A DNA stretch of 18,213 bases from Atopobium sp. (GCA_018376005.1 JAHACE010000018.1:1-18213); one strand, 5' to 3'. Shown: positions 1-8,391, numbered from the stretch's first letter. Translations and numbers: made by a program. Notes: generated from the letters alone by a model not told the origin.

Positions 1-1328
1 ATGCTCTGAGCGTTACCCCAGGCATCGCGGTTAGCAGACTTACGAGCGCGCTCACGCTGCTCAGTCATTGCAGCATCAAAGGCGTCCATGTCAACAACGT
101 GACCTGCATTTGCAGCAATCTCACGAGTAAGATCAATAGGGAATCCGTAGGTATCGTGCAGAAGGAATGCAACCTCACCGGAAAGCTGTGCGCCATCCTC
201 TAGTTGCTCAAGCTCTGCAGTGAGCTTAGACTCGCCTGCGTCAAGCGTAGCGCCAAAGCGTTCCTCTTCTGCAGTCAGAATGCCGTCGATAAGAGCGCTC
301 TTCTCGACAAGCTCTGGATACTCTGCGCCAAGCAGAACGGCAACCTCGTGAGCATACTCTGCCATGAAGGTGCCCTGAATGCCCAGTAAGCGGCCGTGGT
401 AGACAGCGCGACGGAGCAGGCGGCGAAGAATGTAGCTTCTACCCTCATTACCAGGGAGAATGCCATCACCAATCATAAAGGTAACTGCACGAGAGTGGTC
501 TGCAAGAATACGCAGGCTGCGGTCAATCTCGTCAGTTGAGTGATACTTTTTACCAGAGAGTTTCTCGCCCAAAGAGATGAGGGTACGCATGATGTCACCC
601 TCGTAATTGGTACCCTCATGCTGCATGATAGCTGCGATACGCTCAAGACCCATGCCGGTATCGATGTTGCGATGAGGAAGCTCAGGCAGAGAGCCATCTT
701 CCTGACGGTCAAACTGAGTAAAGACGAGGTTCCAGAACTCAAGGTAACGGTCGCCATCGTCTCCAGGAGCTTCTCCCTCAAACTCAGGACCCTGGTCAAA
801 GTAAATCTCAGAGCAAGGACCGCAAGGACCAGTTGGGCCAGCTGCCCAGAAGTTGTCCTCCTCGCCCAGACGGGTGATGTGGTCTTCTGCTACACCAAGA
901 GACTTCCAAATCTCAATTGCCTCATCGTCGTCAGTAAAGACGGTAAAGTACAGACGATCAAGAGGTAGGCCCAGGTGCTCTGGAGAAGAAATAAACTCCA
1001 TTGCCCAGGTGCATGCATCGCGCTTGGTGTAACCACCAAAGGAGAAGTTACCCAGCATCTCGAAGAATGAGAGATGGCGAGAGTCGCCGATGTTGTCAAT
1101 ATCGTTAGTACGAAGGCACTTTTGGCAGGATGTAGCACCAATCTCCTTCATAGTCTTGATGCCCTGGTAATACTCCTTGAACTGGTTCATGCCAGCATTA
1201 GCAAGAAGCAGCGAAGGATCAGAAGGTACCAGAGATGAAGAAGGATAGCGCTTGCAACCCTTGCTCTCAAAGAAGCTTAGGAAGTCCTCACGAATCTCTG
1301 CTGTTGTCATTGTTTTATAGTCAGCCAT
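1..1328 (-). CDS. alaS: Alanyl-tRNA synthetase, N-terminal half (cut by window edge)
   Basis: This gene charges tRNA-Ala with alanine in the cytoplasm. The frame is open from an ATG at 1328 to the left edge, giving 442 residues of a protein that is usually about 870-880 long. The class II catalytic core is visible: DPSLLLANAGMNQF near residue 35, the CQKCLRTNDIDNIG stretch near 68, and later RNIDTGMGLERIA and ADHSRAVTFMIGDG, all typical of AlaRS. The editing and C-Ala domains lie outside the window. The start is supported by a GGAG box about ten bases upstream. It begins 25 bases after the AI-2E transporter gene, with no terminator or T-box seen between, so it is probably read from the sigma-factor operon upstream, although a promoter inside that gene cannot be excluded. 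Confidence 0.97.
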   Translation of the reverse strand, partial: MADYKTMTTAEIREDFLSFFESKGCKRYPSSSLVPSDPSLLLANAGMNQFKEYYQGIKTMKEIGATSCQKCLRTNDIDNIGDSRHLSFFEMLGNFSFGGYTKRDACTWAMEFISSPEHLGLPLDRLYFTVFTDDDEAIEIWKSLGVAEDHITRLGEEDNFWAAGPTGPCGPCSEIYFDQGPEFEGEAPGDDGDRYLEFWNLVFTQFDRQEDGSLPELPHRNIDTGMGLERIAAIMQHEGTNYEGDIMRTLISLGEKLSGKKYHSTDEIDRSLRILADHSRAVTFMIGDGILPGNEGRSYILRRLLRRAVYHGRLLGIQGTFMAEYAHEVAVLLGAEYPELVEKSALIDGILTAEEERFGATLDAGESKLTAELEQLEDGAQLSGEVAFLLHDTYGFPIDLTREIAANAGHVVDMDAFDAAMTEQRERARKSANRDAWGNAQS

Positions 1329-1353
1329 AAAGTACTTCTCCGTATTCAAATAA

Positions 1354-2736
1354 CTACTCTTTTGTACTGTCTGAGTCTACCGCATCTGACGATGGTTTAT
1401 CTGGTTCCTTAGTAACTTCTTGAGTATTCCTAAAAAGTAACTGAGAAAAATCATGTCCAAGAATCTTGGGCGCGGGAGCTGAAGACTTGCTGCGCACATG
1501 AGCTGTAGTGTCTTGATCAACAAGACGCGACTCCTCAAAGAACTTCGGATCGTCCAGAGCGTCATATTCTGGAAGGATGGCGCCTGTCTCATCCACATAC
1601 TGGGTAGAGTTAAAAAGCGCGCCATTTGGCGAGACGATCTGTCTGCCCGAATACTTCTCAAAGAAGTACACAAAGATGCCCCTCAGTGCTGCTGTCAAAG
1701 GTATGGCAAGAATAGTTCCAACTACTCCGCCAAGAGCGCTGCCAATGACAATACCAACGAGCGAAAGACCCGGGTGAACTTTAACGCTAGTTGCCATAAC
1801 CAAAGGTGAAAGCACGTTATCAACAACGTTTTGTGCAACCATCAAGATAACGATAGTCCATACGGTCATGACAGGGTCTACCAAGATGCTCAAAATAAGA
1901 GCAATACCTGCCGAGAAAACCGGTCCAACTACAGGAATAATATGGAAGATTCCTGTAACCATGCCAATAAGAGCGGCATAAGGGTTGCCTAAAATCAGAC
2001 ACCCAAAGTACACAAGAATGCCATTAACCGCAGAGGTAATGATGGTGCCTCGCATATATCCACTGGTAGATCTACTTAAGATTGCAAGAATAAGTCTGAA
2101 CTCATTCTCTTTTTGAGGACCAGCAATAATAGCCATCTCACGGACAATAACTGGATAATCTTTAGCCAACCAATAGGCAAGCACTAGGCCTAAGAAGAAG
2201 ACCATGAGTTGGTTTGCCATAGAAGAGATGTTGCCTAAAGCAGATGTGGAAAGCCAACTCAAAATACCAGAAGCAACTGATATTCCAATACTTGATGCCT
2301 GTTCAATTGCAAGTTCTACCGTCTGTCTAACAGCAGGGTTACTTTGAGTGTCAAAGTTCTGCCAAAACTCCCTTGCCATTGCTCCTATCTGACTTGCATA
2401 CGAAGGAGCGTTTCTGAGTAGCGTAGTAAGCTCAAATACCAATGGCTGCGCAATCAAAATCAAAAATCCTACCAGCACAATGAGCGTAAGAACAAGCGCA
2501 ATAAGAGCGGAAATGCCACGAGGCACTCCCCTGTCTTCAAGCCAATTGGTAACAGGGCTGCAGACAAACGCAACAATTGCGCCAATGGCGAGCAGCTCAA
2601 CAGCCTGTCCCAGGATGCCAAGAACATACAATGCAAGTGCGAACAATGCAGCCAGACCAATGACTGTCCACACCATTAAGCCACGTTGTTTCCATTTTTG
2701 AGCTGAATCGGAAAAGTTTTGATGCTTTTGATCCAT
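1354..2736 (-). CDS. AI-2E family transporter (PF01594-type permease)
   Basis: This is a 460-residue integral membrane protein of the AI-2E/YdiK/PerM exporter family. Members include E. coli TqsA, linked to autoinducer-2 export, and Na+/H+ antiporter-like proteins; the real substrate cannot be read from sequence. After a charged N-terminus come paired hydrophobic segments (about residues 20-75), an amphipathic periplasm-like stretch, and several more helices. The family's C-terminal block is clear: NVVDNVLSPLVMATSVKVHP followed by GLSLVGIVIGSALGGVVGTI. The tail of about 100 residues is acidic, hydrophilic and probably disordered. The ATG overlaps the TAA of the sigma-factor gene by one base (TAATG), implying translational coupling. 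alaS follows 25 bases downstream. Confidence 0.9.
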   Translation of the reverse strand: MDQKHQNFSDSAQKWKQRGLMVWTVIGLAALFALALYVLGILGQAVELLAIGAIVAFVCSPVTNWLEDRGVPRGISALIALVLTLIVLVGFLILIAQPLVFELTTLLRNAPSYASQIGAMAREFWQNFDTQSNPAVRQTVELAIEQASSIGISVASGILSWLSTSALGNISSMANQLMVFFLGLVLAYWLAKDYPVIVREMAIIAGPQKENEFRLILAILSRSTSGYMRGTIITSAVNGILVYFGCLILGNPYAALIGMVTGIFHIIPVVGPVFSAGIALILSILVDPVMTVWTIVILMVAQNVVDNVLSPLVMATSVKVHPGLSLVGIVIGSALGGVVGTILAIPLTAALRGIFVYFFEKYSGRQIVSPNGALFNSTQYVDETGAILPEYDALDDPKFFEESRLVDQDTTAHVRSKSSAPAPKILGHDFSQLLFRNTQEVTKEPDKPSSDAVDSDSTKE

Positions 2737-3590
2737 TAACGGTTCACGCTTTCTGGGTCAATCTTTTCTTGGATACGCTTTAAGGTGCGACGAAGCAGCC
2801 TTGAAACCTGTACCTGAGAGATATTAAGTTTCTCCGCAATCTCTACCTGGGTAAGACCTTCAACAAAACGCATACGAATAATCTCTTGCTCTCGTGGCGA
2901 GAAGTCTCTAATGGCCTCTTCAAGAACAATGCGGTCATCAGAACCAGCAAGATCCTCATCTTCGGTCACATACTGATCAATGATTGAAGGAGTCTCGTCG
3001 CCATCAGCACCAGAGCCGCCTCCCTCAAGAGGAACAGAGCTATAAGCGCTAGAAGACTCCATAGCCTCAAGAACCTCTTCAACGTTAGTATCAAGGCGCT
3101 GGGCGATCTCTTCAATTGAAGGGCTTCTTTGCAGCTCTTTAGTCAAATCATCAGTGACCTGATTAATCTTGGAAGAAAGCTCCTGCAAACGACGAGGAAC
3201 ACGTACTGACCAGCCTTTATCGCGGAAGTGACGCTTGATTTCTCCCATGATGGTTGGCGTTGCATATGTTGTAAATTCAAGACCACGATCAGGCTCAAAC
3301 CTATCAATTGCCTTGATAAGTCCAATGGTTCCCACCTGAATCAAATCATCAAGGGGTTCTCCACGGTTTTTAAACTTGGAGGCCAAAAAGCGCACGAGGT
3401 TTAAGTGACTCACAATAAGCTGGTCTCTTACCTCAGGGTCTTTTGTTTCTTTATATTGGGCAAAGAGCTTTCGTGTTCTATCTTTATCCCAGGCCGGGGT
3501 ACCTTTAGAAGCACGACGAGCAGCTCTTCTTGCGGCTTTCTGCTCTTCTGCAGATGCCTGTACTGCCTCGTTAGCTTCAGGTTTAGGCAT
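2736..3590 (-). CDS. RNA polymerase sigma factor, SigB/SigF/SigG family
   Basis: This is an alternative sigma-70 factor of about 284 residues that would direct RNA polymerase to a stress or developmental regulon. Region 2 spans about residues 55-130, with HLNLVRFLASKF, DDLIQVGTIGLIKAIDRFEP and the -10 recognition stretch FTTYATPTIMGEIKRHFRD. Region 3 follows. Region 4 begins at DFSPREQEIIRMRF (about 229) and has the helix-turn-helix TQVEIAEKLNISQVQVSRLL. The IMGEIKRHFRDKGWSVRVPR pattern is characteristic of the SigB/F/G group. A GTG at 3596 is also in frame, but the ATG at 3590 has better spacing from a GGCGG-like box and is preferred. It overlaps the end of the anti-sigma-like gene by 8 bases (ATGCCTAA), the coupled arrangement usual for rsbW-sigB pairs. 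No STAS anti-anti-sigma gene is adjacent. Confidence 0.94.
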   Translation of the reverse strand: MPKPEANEAVQASAEEQKAARRAARRASKGTPAWDKDRTRKLFAQYKETKDPEVRDQLIVSHLNLVRFLASKFKNRGEPLDDLIQVGTIGLIKAIDRFEPDRGLEFTTYATPTIMGEIKRHFRDKGWSVRVPRRLQELSSKINQVTDDLTKELQRSPSIEEIAQRLDTNVEEVLEAMESSSAYSSVPLEGGGSGADGDETPSIIDQYVTEDEDLAGSDDRIVLEEAIRDFSPREQEIIRMRFVEGLTQVEIAEKLNISQVQVSRLLRRTLKRIQEKIDPESVNR

Positions 3591-3966
3591 GTGCACCGCC
3601 AGAAATTTTTACAAGATGAAGCGTATAACCGTCATCGCTAAGCGCAAACTCATCACAAATAGCGGAGAGCAATAGCTCTACAAGTTCTAGTGGCTGAGAA
3701 TTATCTGTCTCAGACTCAACTGGATCCTCATCACCCAAGTAAAAATCAATAGCCATAGTATTGTCTTCGAGGGTAAACGTAATATCTACAGAGTCTTTTT
3801 GAGTGCCGCAAGCAAAGACAAAGCCTTCTTCTGCGGCCATTTTGACATCTTCAAGCTCATCAACATTCATCTTGCACAAAACGGCAAGATTAGCAGCCAT
3901 CATTCTGACGGAACGAGCAAATGTTGGATCTGCAGGAGCGGAAAGCTCAACAATTTTTTGTGCCAT
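3583..3966 (-). CDS. RsbW-like anti-sigma factor with degenerate ATP-binding boxes
   Basis: This 127-residue protein probably binds and restrains the sigma factor encoded just downstream. Its layout matches the GHKL fold of RsbW/SpoIIAB. DELEDVKMAAEEGFVFA (about 36-52) aligns with the N-box helix, a strand follows (VDITFTLEDNTMAIDF), and the C-terminal helix and strand are LELVELLLSAICDEF and GYTLHLVK. The nucleotide-binding residues look lost. In the N-box pattern DxKxAxxExxxN, D40, A44 and E47 are present but the Mg-binding Asn is replaced by F51. No clear DxGxG box follows, and the GxGL box is replaced by PLEL. Kinase activity is therefore doubtful. A strong GAGGAG box precedes the ATG at 3966. 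Family assignment rests on fold pattern and position next to the sigma gene. Confidence 0.8.
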   Translation of the reverse strand: MAQKIVELSAPADPTFARSVRMMAANLAVLCKMNVDELEDVKMAAEEGFVFACGTQKDSVDITFTLEDNTMAIDFYLGDEDPVESETDNSQPLELVELLLSAICDEFALSDDGYTLHLVKISGGAHA

Positions 3967-3972
3967 TACAAT

Positions 3973-4584
3973 CTACTCCTCAGTCTTCTGAGAAGACTCA
4001 GAACCGTACTCAATATAGAACTGCTCAGTGCGAGCTGGTTTAGAATGCTTTGTCTTGTCCTGAGAAAGCAGAGGAAGCTCCTCAAGATACTCTTGAGCAC
4101 GCTGTGCACTCTGTTGTGCGGAAGCAGTCGCACCGCTCAGGCGAGCCTGAGCCACCTCAGCAAGCTTGGAAGGATTGAGAGATCCGCCAAGACCAGTTCC
4201 TAGCTTTGAAACAGACTCAACAACGCCTGTTACCGCATCGCTTGCAGCCTTACTGACTGTTGCAGTTACTGCAGATGCAGCACCTGAAACAGTTGCTACA
4301 TCACCAAGAACTACGTTGAGGCTCTCAAGAGAAGTGTTAGCATTCTCTGCAGCCTCATCAACCTTCTGCATGAGTGCAGGTAGCTGCTTGATAGTTGGAT
4401 CAAGCTCATCAACCATGCCATCAATCTTTGAAATAACAGGCTGAATCTGCTCAATGGTATTGTTAGCTGAGAGTGTAATCTCAGTAATTGACCTTCTTGT
4501 TGTTCTTAGGGTCAGAGCAACCTCGACAATGGCCCAAACACCAACTACGGCTAAGACTACAAGAGCAATCTGTAGGTAATCCAT
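3973..4584 (-). CDS. DUF948/YtxG-like single-pass membrane protein
   Basis: This 203-residue protein of unknown molecular function has one N-terminal membrane helix (about residues 4-22) with no cleavage signal. A long heptad-rich amphipathic region follows, including the IDGMVDELDPTIKQLPALM segment typical of DUF948 proteins such as Bacillus YtxG, a general-stress protein in the SigB regulon. Residues 95-165 are rich in Ala, Ser, Thr and Val, suggesting an elongated helix. The C-terminal tail is charged. The ATG at 4584 is preceded by GAGGG at good spacing. The gene is first in the run DUF948-antisigma-sigma-transporter-alaS, and its stop lies 6 bases from the anti-sigma start. Its position suggests an envelope-stress role under the adjacent sigma factor, which is inference. 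Confidence 0.8.
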   Translation of the reverse strand: MDYLQIALVVLAVVGVWAIVEVALTLRTTRRSITEITLSANNTIEQIQPVISKIDGMVDELDPTIKQLPALMQKVDEAAENANTSLESLNVVLGDVATVSGAASAVTATVSKAASDAVTGVVESVSKLGTGLGGSLNPSKLAEVAQARLSGATASAQQSAQRAQEYLEELPLLSQDKTKHSKPARTEQFYIEYGSESSQKTEE

Positions 4585-4675
4585 CTATGCCATCCCTCAA
4601 AGCTAACGGTTACAGTTCTTTCTATTCTACCCGAGGAGCGTCCTCTTAATGCTCCCACTTGGGTAATTCAAATTC

Positions 4676-6007
4676 CTAGGCTTCCTCGTGACGATCACGC
4701 TCTGTAGCTGCAATTCTCCACGCTTCCCAACCTCTTGGAGATGGCGAGAAGAACGCACCACGTTCAAGTCCTTCTGGAAGATAACGCTGTTCAATCCATC
4801 CCCCAGGATAATTGTGAGGATAGAGGTAATTGCCATACTCTTCAGAACCAGGGCGCGTACGATCCCTTAAGTAACTTGGAACTTCTCGCCTTGGACCTGT
4901 TCTTACCTCATGGAGGGCGGCATCAATACCCGCTTCTGCAGCATTAGATTTTGGAGCAAGCGCCATATAAATAACTGCTTGCGCAAGGTTAATTCTGCAC
5001 TCAGGGTATCCAATGACCTCGGCTGACCTAAATGCTGCATGTGCAATGAGCAGCGCCTGAGGATCGGCATTGCCAATATCCTCTGAGGCCAAAATCATAA
5101 TGCGTCGAGCAATAAATTTAGGGTCCTCACCTGCATCAATCATGCGCGCAAGCCAATACAGTGCCGCATCTGGGTCTGAGCCACGCATGGACTTAATAAA
5201 CGCAGAGATAATGTCATAGTGCATATCTCCTGCTTTATCGTAGGGAAGTCCGCGACGAGGATTTGCCTCAAGAACGTTTTGCTTGGTAATAACAAGCGGC
5301 TCAGATGCCTTACTATCAGCAGATTCTGGAACGTCAACCATCTGAGAAGCGAGCTCAAGAGAAGTTAGGGCTGCGCGACCATCTCCGCCTGCAAGCGTCA
5401 CAATCTCTTTACGAGCATCTTCATCCAGGACAAATGCGCCCGCTAGACCATCTTCCGACTTAAGTGCTCGCTGAATGAGCTCATCGATTGCTGCATCTGA
5501 CAATGCATGCAGTTCCACTACACGAGAGCGAGAAATCAGAGCGCTGTTAACCTCAAAGTAAGGATTTTCTGTAGTAGCACCAATAAGTACAACTATTCTG
5601 TCTTCTACTGCATGAAGCAAGGCATCTTGCTGAGAGCGCGTAAAACGATGAATCTCATCAATGAACAGAATAGTTCTTCTACCTGCTGTTAAAAGCCTTG
5701 ATTCTGCGGCCTCAATCTCTCTGCGAAGATCTTTAACAGTTCCCGTAATTGCAGATACTTCTACAAATTCTGCGTGCGTTGTATGAGCAATAATGCGCGC
5801 AAGCGTGGTCTTTCCGGTGCCTGCTGGACCGTACAGCAAAACGGACGAGAGCGTATCGTGCTCAATTGCCTTGCGCAGCCAGGAGCCTTGACCAACCGCA
5901 TCTTCCTGACCCACGTATCCATCAAGCGTGGTAGGACGCATGCGAGCAGCAAGTGGTGCATTAGCTTTTTTAGCGGCACGTTCCATGCCAGAAAATAAAG
6001 TATCCAT
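4676..6007 (-). CDS. rarA: Replication-associated recombination protein RarA (MgsA) AAA+ ATPase
   Basis: This cytoplasmic AAA+ ATPase acts at stalled replication forks with single-strand-binding protein and the clamp-loader/RecA machinery, in the Mgs1/WRNIP1 family. At 443 residues it has the normal family length. Visible elements are Walker A GPAGTGKT (60-67), Walker B LFIDEIH (114-120), sensor 1 GATTEN (143-148), and the arginine-finger region SALISRSR (155-162). The RarA-specific C-terminal half contains YDIISAFIKSMRGSDPDAAL, ILASEDIGNADP and YPHNYPGGW. The protein appears intact. It starts at the ATG at 6007. About 91 bases separate its stop from the DUF948-like gene, with only a weak hairpin (GGGAGC/GCTCCT) and no T-run, so read-through is possible. 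Confidence 0.97.
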   Translation of the reverse strand: MDTLFSGMERAAKKANAPLAARMRPTTLDGYVGQEDAVGQGSWLRKAIEHDTLSSVLLYGPAGTGKTTLARIIAHTTHAEFVEVSAITGTVKDLRREIEAAESRLLTAGRRTILFIDEIHRFTRSQQDALLHAVEDRIVVLIGATTENPYFEVNSALISRSRVVELHALSDAAIDELIQRALKSEDGLAGAFVLDEDARKEIVTLAGGDGRAALTSLELASQMVDVPESADSKASEPLVITKQNVLEANPRRGLPYDKAGDMHYDIISAFIKSMRGSDPDAALYWLARMIDAGEDPKFIARRIMILASEDIGNADPQALLIAHAAFRSAEVIGYPECRINLAQAVIYMALAPKSNAAEAGIDAALHEVRTGPRREVPSYLRDRTRPGSEEYGNYLYPHNYPGGWIEQRYLPEGLERGAFFSPSPRGWEAWRIAATERDRHEEA

Positions 6008-6037
6008 GCAGCTATTTTACCCCGTCTCAAACATAAA

Positions 6038-6057
6038 AGCTTGGCGAGAAGCTCGCT
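6038..6057 (-). terminator. Short inverted repeat after the dGTPase gene, possible weak terminator
   Basis: The arms GCGAG (6044-6048) and CTCGC (6052-6056) form a tight stem with a 3-base loop. On the minus strand CAAGCTTTT follows, only a short T-run. It sits in the 105-base gap between the dGTPase stop and the rarA start. The left arm is part of a copy of the GGCGAGAA repeat. Terminator activity is a guess. Confidence 0.3.
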
Positions 6058-6112
6058 CAACACAAATGCTCTTTACATGCCCGTTTGCCACACCGTGACT
6101 GAGTGGTAAACC

Positions 6113-7354
6113 TTACGCGCGTACTCCTTCTGCAAAGTAGCTCCTCTTTGGAAAGAGCTCCTGAGCTTCTGGGAAGAGCGCTTCGCAGGTAGCCACAAAG
6201 TAGTCATCAGTCATTGCAGAAATAAAATCAACAACAGTACGATGCACGTCACTCTTCCAGTCATAGGTATAGCCGTACCTAGAAAGATGCCTGCTTACTG
6301 GCTCAATATGATGCTTAAAGATTGCAAGGCTCTGATCACCAGATTTAAGCGAGGACAACTCGTATTCGTACAACTTCTCAAACAGGCGCTTAATGTCTTC
6401 AGAGAAATCACCATTGGCTTCTGATGCACCATAAATCTTATGGTAATTCTCGCGCTTTGCTCGTTTCATCTCTTTAAACGCCTCTTCTGAGAGAGAAATC
6501 TGAGGCTTACCAAAGCTATTCTGAACAATGTCTGCAACAAAAACAGAAGTAGCCCATGCGTTATAAGCACCACCAAGACCATCATCAAACGTTTCCTCTG
6601 TAGCAGCGCCCGCACGAAGTGCATCCTGTCTGTCTTTTCCAACATACGCAATAATGTCAGAGATGCGCATGACGCAACCTTCAAGCGTCATAGGACGCAG
6701 GTGTGCAATAGCCTGAGGACCTCTCTCCCAGCAATCTTCTACCACCTTATCAAACTCATCAAAAGTTGAAAGATCACTCATTTGAAGTATCTGCTGTTCA
6801 AACTCGCCGTTGTGGCAAATAACTCCGTCAAGCGTCTGTAAAGAGAGGTTTCTTGCATAGAGGCCGTCAAGCACGCGCACGCTCTGTACGTTGTGGAAAA
6901 ACCAACGTCCCGTTTGCTCGTGATAAAAATCATTGAGGAAATACTCCCCTGCATGACCAAAAGGAGTATGTCCCACGTCATGACCAAGAGCAATTGCCTC
7001 GATCAAATCAAGATTGAGGCCAAGAGCACGTCCAATATCTTTAGCAACCCTACAAACAAGCTGCTCATGAAGGCCGCGGCGCGTAATATCGTCATGCGAA
7101 CGAAACGAGAAGACCTGTGTTTTGCCGTTTAGCCTGTTATACGCGGGAGTGTGCATGATTTTCTCGACATCTCGCATGAAAGCCGGACGCAAAAGTGATG
7201 CCTGATCATGGGTGGAATCTCGGCGAATGATGTCTTCATTTTTGCACGCGTAAGGACTTAAGGTTCCCTTGGCTATTTGCTCAGCCACAAGAGCCTGAGT
7301 TTCTTCTGAAAGTTGTCCGGTCAAATGAGGTGCAAAAGGATTAGTGATGTTCAT
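6113..7354 (-). CDS. dGTP triphosphohydrolase-family HD-domain protein
   Basis: This 413-residue HD-domain protein resembles deoxyguanosinetriphosphate triphosphohydrolase (Dgt). That enzyme removes triphosphate from dGTP or other dNTPs and so tunes nucleotide pools. The family entry motif TPAYNRLNGKTQVF lies at 69-82. Metal ligands of the HD motif are H96 (GLHEQLV), H125-D126 in GHDVGHTPFGHAGE (124-137), and D233 in MRISDIIAYVGKD. The length fits the type-2 dGTPase-like group rather than the longer E. coli Dgt, so substrate range is uncertain. The ATG at 7354 follows GAGAGGAT at good spacing. RarA follows 105 bases downstream; both touch DNA replication, but co-transcription is unproven. Confidence 0.93.
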   Translation of the reverse strand: MNITNPFAPHLTGQLSEETQALVAEQIAKGTLSPYACKNEDIIRRDSTHDQASLLRPAFMRDVEKIMHTPAYNRLNGKTQVFSFRSHDDITRRGLHEQLVCRVAKDIGRALGLNLDLIEAIALGHDVGHTPFGHAGEYFLNDFYHEQTGRWFFHNVQSVRVLDGLYARNLSLQTLDGVICHNGEFEQQILQMSDLSTFDEFDKVVEDCWERGPQAIAHLRPMTLEGCVMRISDIIAYVGKDRQDALRAGAATEETFDDGLGGAYNAWATSVFVADIVQNSFGKPQISLSEEAFKEMKRAKRENYHKIYGASEANGDFSEDIKRLFEKLYEYELSSLKSGDQSLAIFKHHIEPVSRHLSRYGYTYDWKSDVHRTVVDFISAMTDDYFVATCEALFPEAQELFPKRSYFAEGVRA

Positions 7355-7452
7355 GTGTATCCTCTCTAGATGTTTTTCACCTCTAGTGTAGAAGTTTCAC
7401 CGGACAAAAACTCATGATGAATTTTGAGAGAGCTTCTAGGGAGGCTTAACGT

Positions 7453-8085
7453 CTAAAAAAGACTATCCTGAGGTGGTTGTTTTAAGGCCTCAAACAGGTT
7501 TTTTGCCAAAAGTGCAGCTCCCTTAGAATTTGGATGCACATCGTCAACAAAATATTTCTTCTCCTGCGGCAATAGTTTTTCTCCAGAAATACACTGCAAA
7601 CCAAACTTACCGGCAACTTCTTCAATAATTTGAGGAACCTCAGCATAACAAGAATAAGGGTGCGTGGGATACGTATCCTCAAAATAAGGCGTAGGTGTCA
7701 GAACCACCACGCGCGTATCTGTATACATCTGAGAAATCTGCCAGAGCGAATTTTGAATATCGTATGTTACCTGTGACTTTGAGCATTTCTCGTATCGATA
7801 ATTTGCTCCAAGCGCAACAACCACTAAAGAAGCATCCTCAATAAACGTATATGAGCCAGGCTGATAAACTTGTCCACCAATTCCCTGGTTAACTACCTCA
7901 AGCTTCATGCGTTTAGCAAGACAGCGTGGCCAAGTTTTATCTGGCTGTTCCACAACAAAACCCTGCGCAATAGAATCGCCAAACACCACCAATTTTTTCT
8001 TGGGCTCATCGGGCGAGAAAAACGTGCCGTTGCCACGGAGATTTTTAACGGAAGCGCTCTGTAAACAGGGCAAGTAAACACTCAC
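7453..8085 (-). CDS. SGNH/GDSL hydrolase, catalytic part of a frame-split gene
   Basis: This 210-residue frame carries the whole catalytic core of an SGNH esterase/lipase-like enzyme, likely acting on carbohydrate or lipid esters. Block I is FGDSIAQG with nucleophile S38. Block II is NQGIGG (66-71), block III ALGAN (91-95, Asn present), and block V DDVHP with D181 and H184. The only start in this frame is a GTG at 8085 that overlaps the upstream frame's TGA (GTGA). Its first residues, VSVYLP, look like the middle of a beta-sandwich strand, not a true N-terminus. Translating backwards past the GTG gives TLHFNDTHHVSVYLP, which continues the domain encoded in the preceding frame. The gene is therefore probably one SsfX3-like two-domain hydrolase disrupted by a one-base loss near 8112-8114. 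No terminator is seen before the dGTPase gene. Confidence 0.85.
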   Translation of the reverse strand: MSVYLPCLQSASVKNLRGNGTFFSPDEPKKKLVVFGDSIAQGFVVEQPDKTWPRCLAKRMKLEVVNQGIGGQVYQPGSYTFIEDASLVVVALGANYRYEKCSKSQVTYDIQNSLWQISQMYTDTRVVVLTPTPYFEDTYPTHPYSCYAEVPQIIEEVAGKFGLQCISGEKLLPQEKKYFVDDVHPNSKGAALLAKNLFEALKQPPQDSLF

Positions 8086-8391
8086 GTGATGCGTGTCATT
8101 AAAATGTAAGGTTTGCCATCAACTGTCACAAATACAGAGCTGAGCTTTTTAAAATACGCAGCTTTAAGTAACTGTAAAACTGAAGAGGCTCCCTTAGGAA
8201 CTTCATCAATATTTAGATCAAGTACCACTTCTGAACTGTCCGTGATAAAGGAAACTAGAATATCTGAAGTACAAGCAGCCATCTGTTTAAAAAGACCGGG
8301 GTGCCAAGAAGAGCAAGAGCCAATGACTCTAAGCTGATTGGGAGAAATACGCTGCGGATGGACCCATCCGTGAGCAAGCTTTTCTGACCAT
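8082..8391 (-). pseudogene. N-terminal beta-sandwich fragment of the same SGNH hydrolase, frameshifted at both ends
   Basis: This frame is open from just after a TAA (8411-8409) to the TGA at 8084-8082. It encodes the N-terminal domain found in SsfX3-type SGNH hydrolases: AHGWVHPQRISPNQLRVI, then ILVSFITDSSEVVLDLNIDE, ending in VFVTVDGK. No ATG, GTG or TTG exists in frame before this homology begins; the first in-frame ATG, at 8282, would cut off about half the domain. An ATG at 8391 is in another frame and reads MVRK before going wrong at the AAAA run (8382-8385 region). If that run had three As, the product would read MVRKLAHGWVHP, a sensible start. That ATG is in the same frame as the downstream catalytic part. 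Two compensating one-base changes, or sequencing errors, would explain the pattern. Confidence 0.7.

Noticed and set aside
4627..4632. GGGTAG on the minus strand upstream of the DUF948-like gene, as a SigB/SigF-type -10 box for autoregulation
   Set aside because: No GTTT-like -35 element lies at the right distance; a six-base match alone is too weak to report as a promoter.
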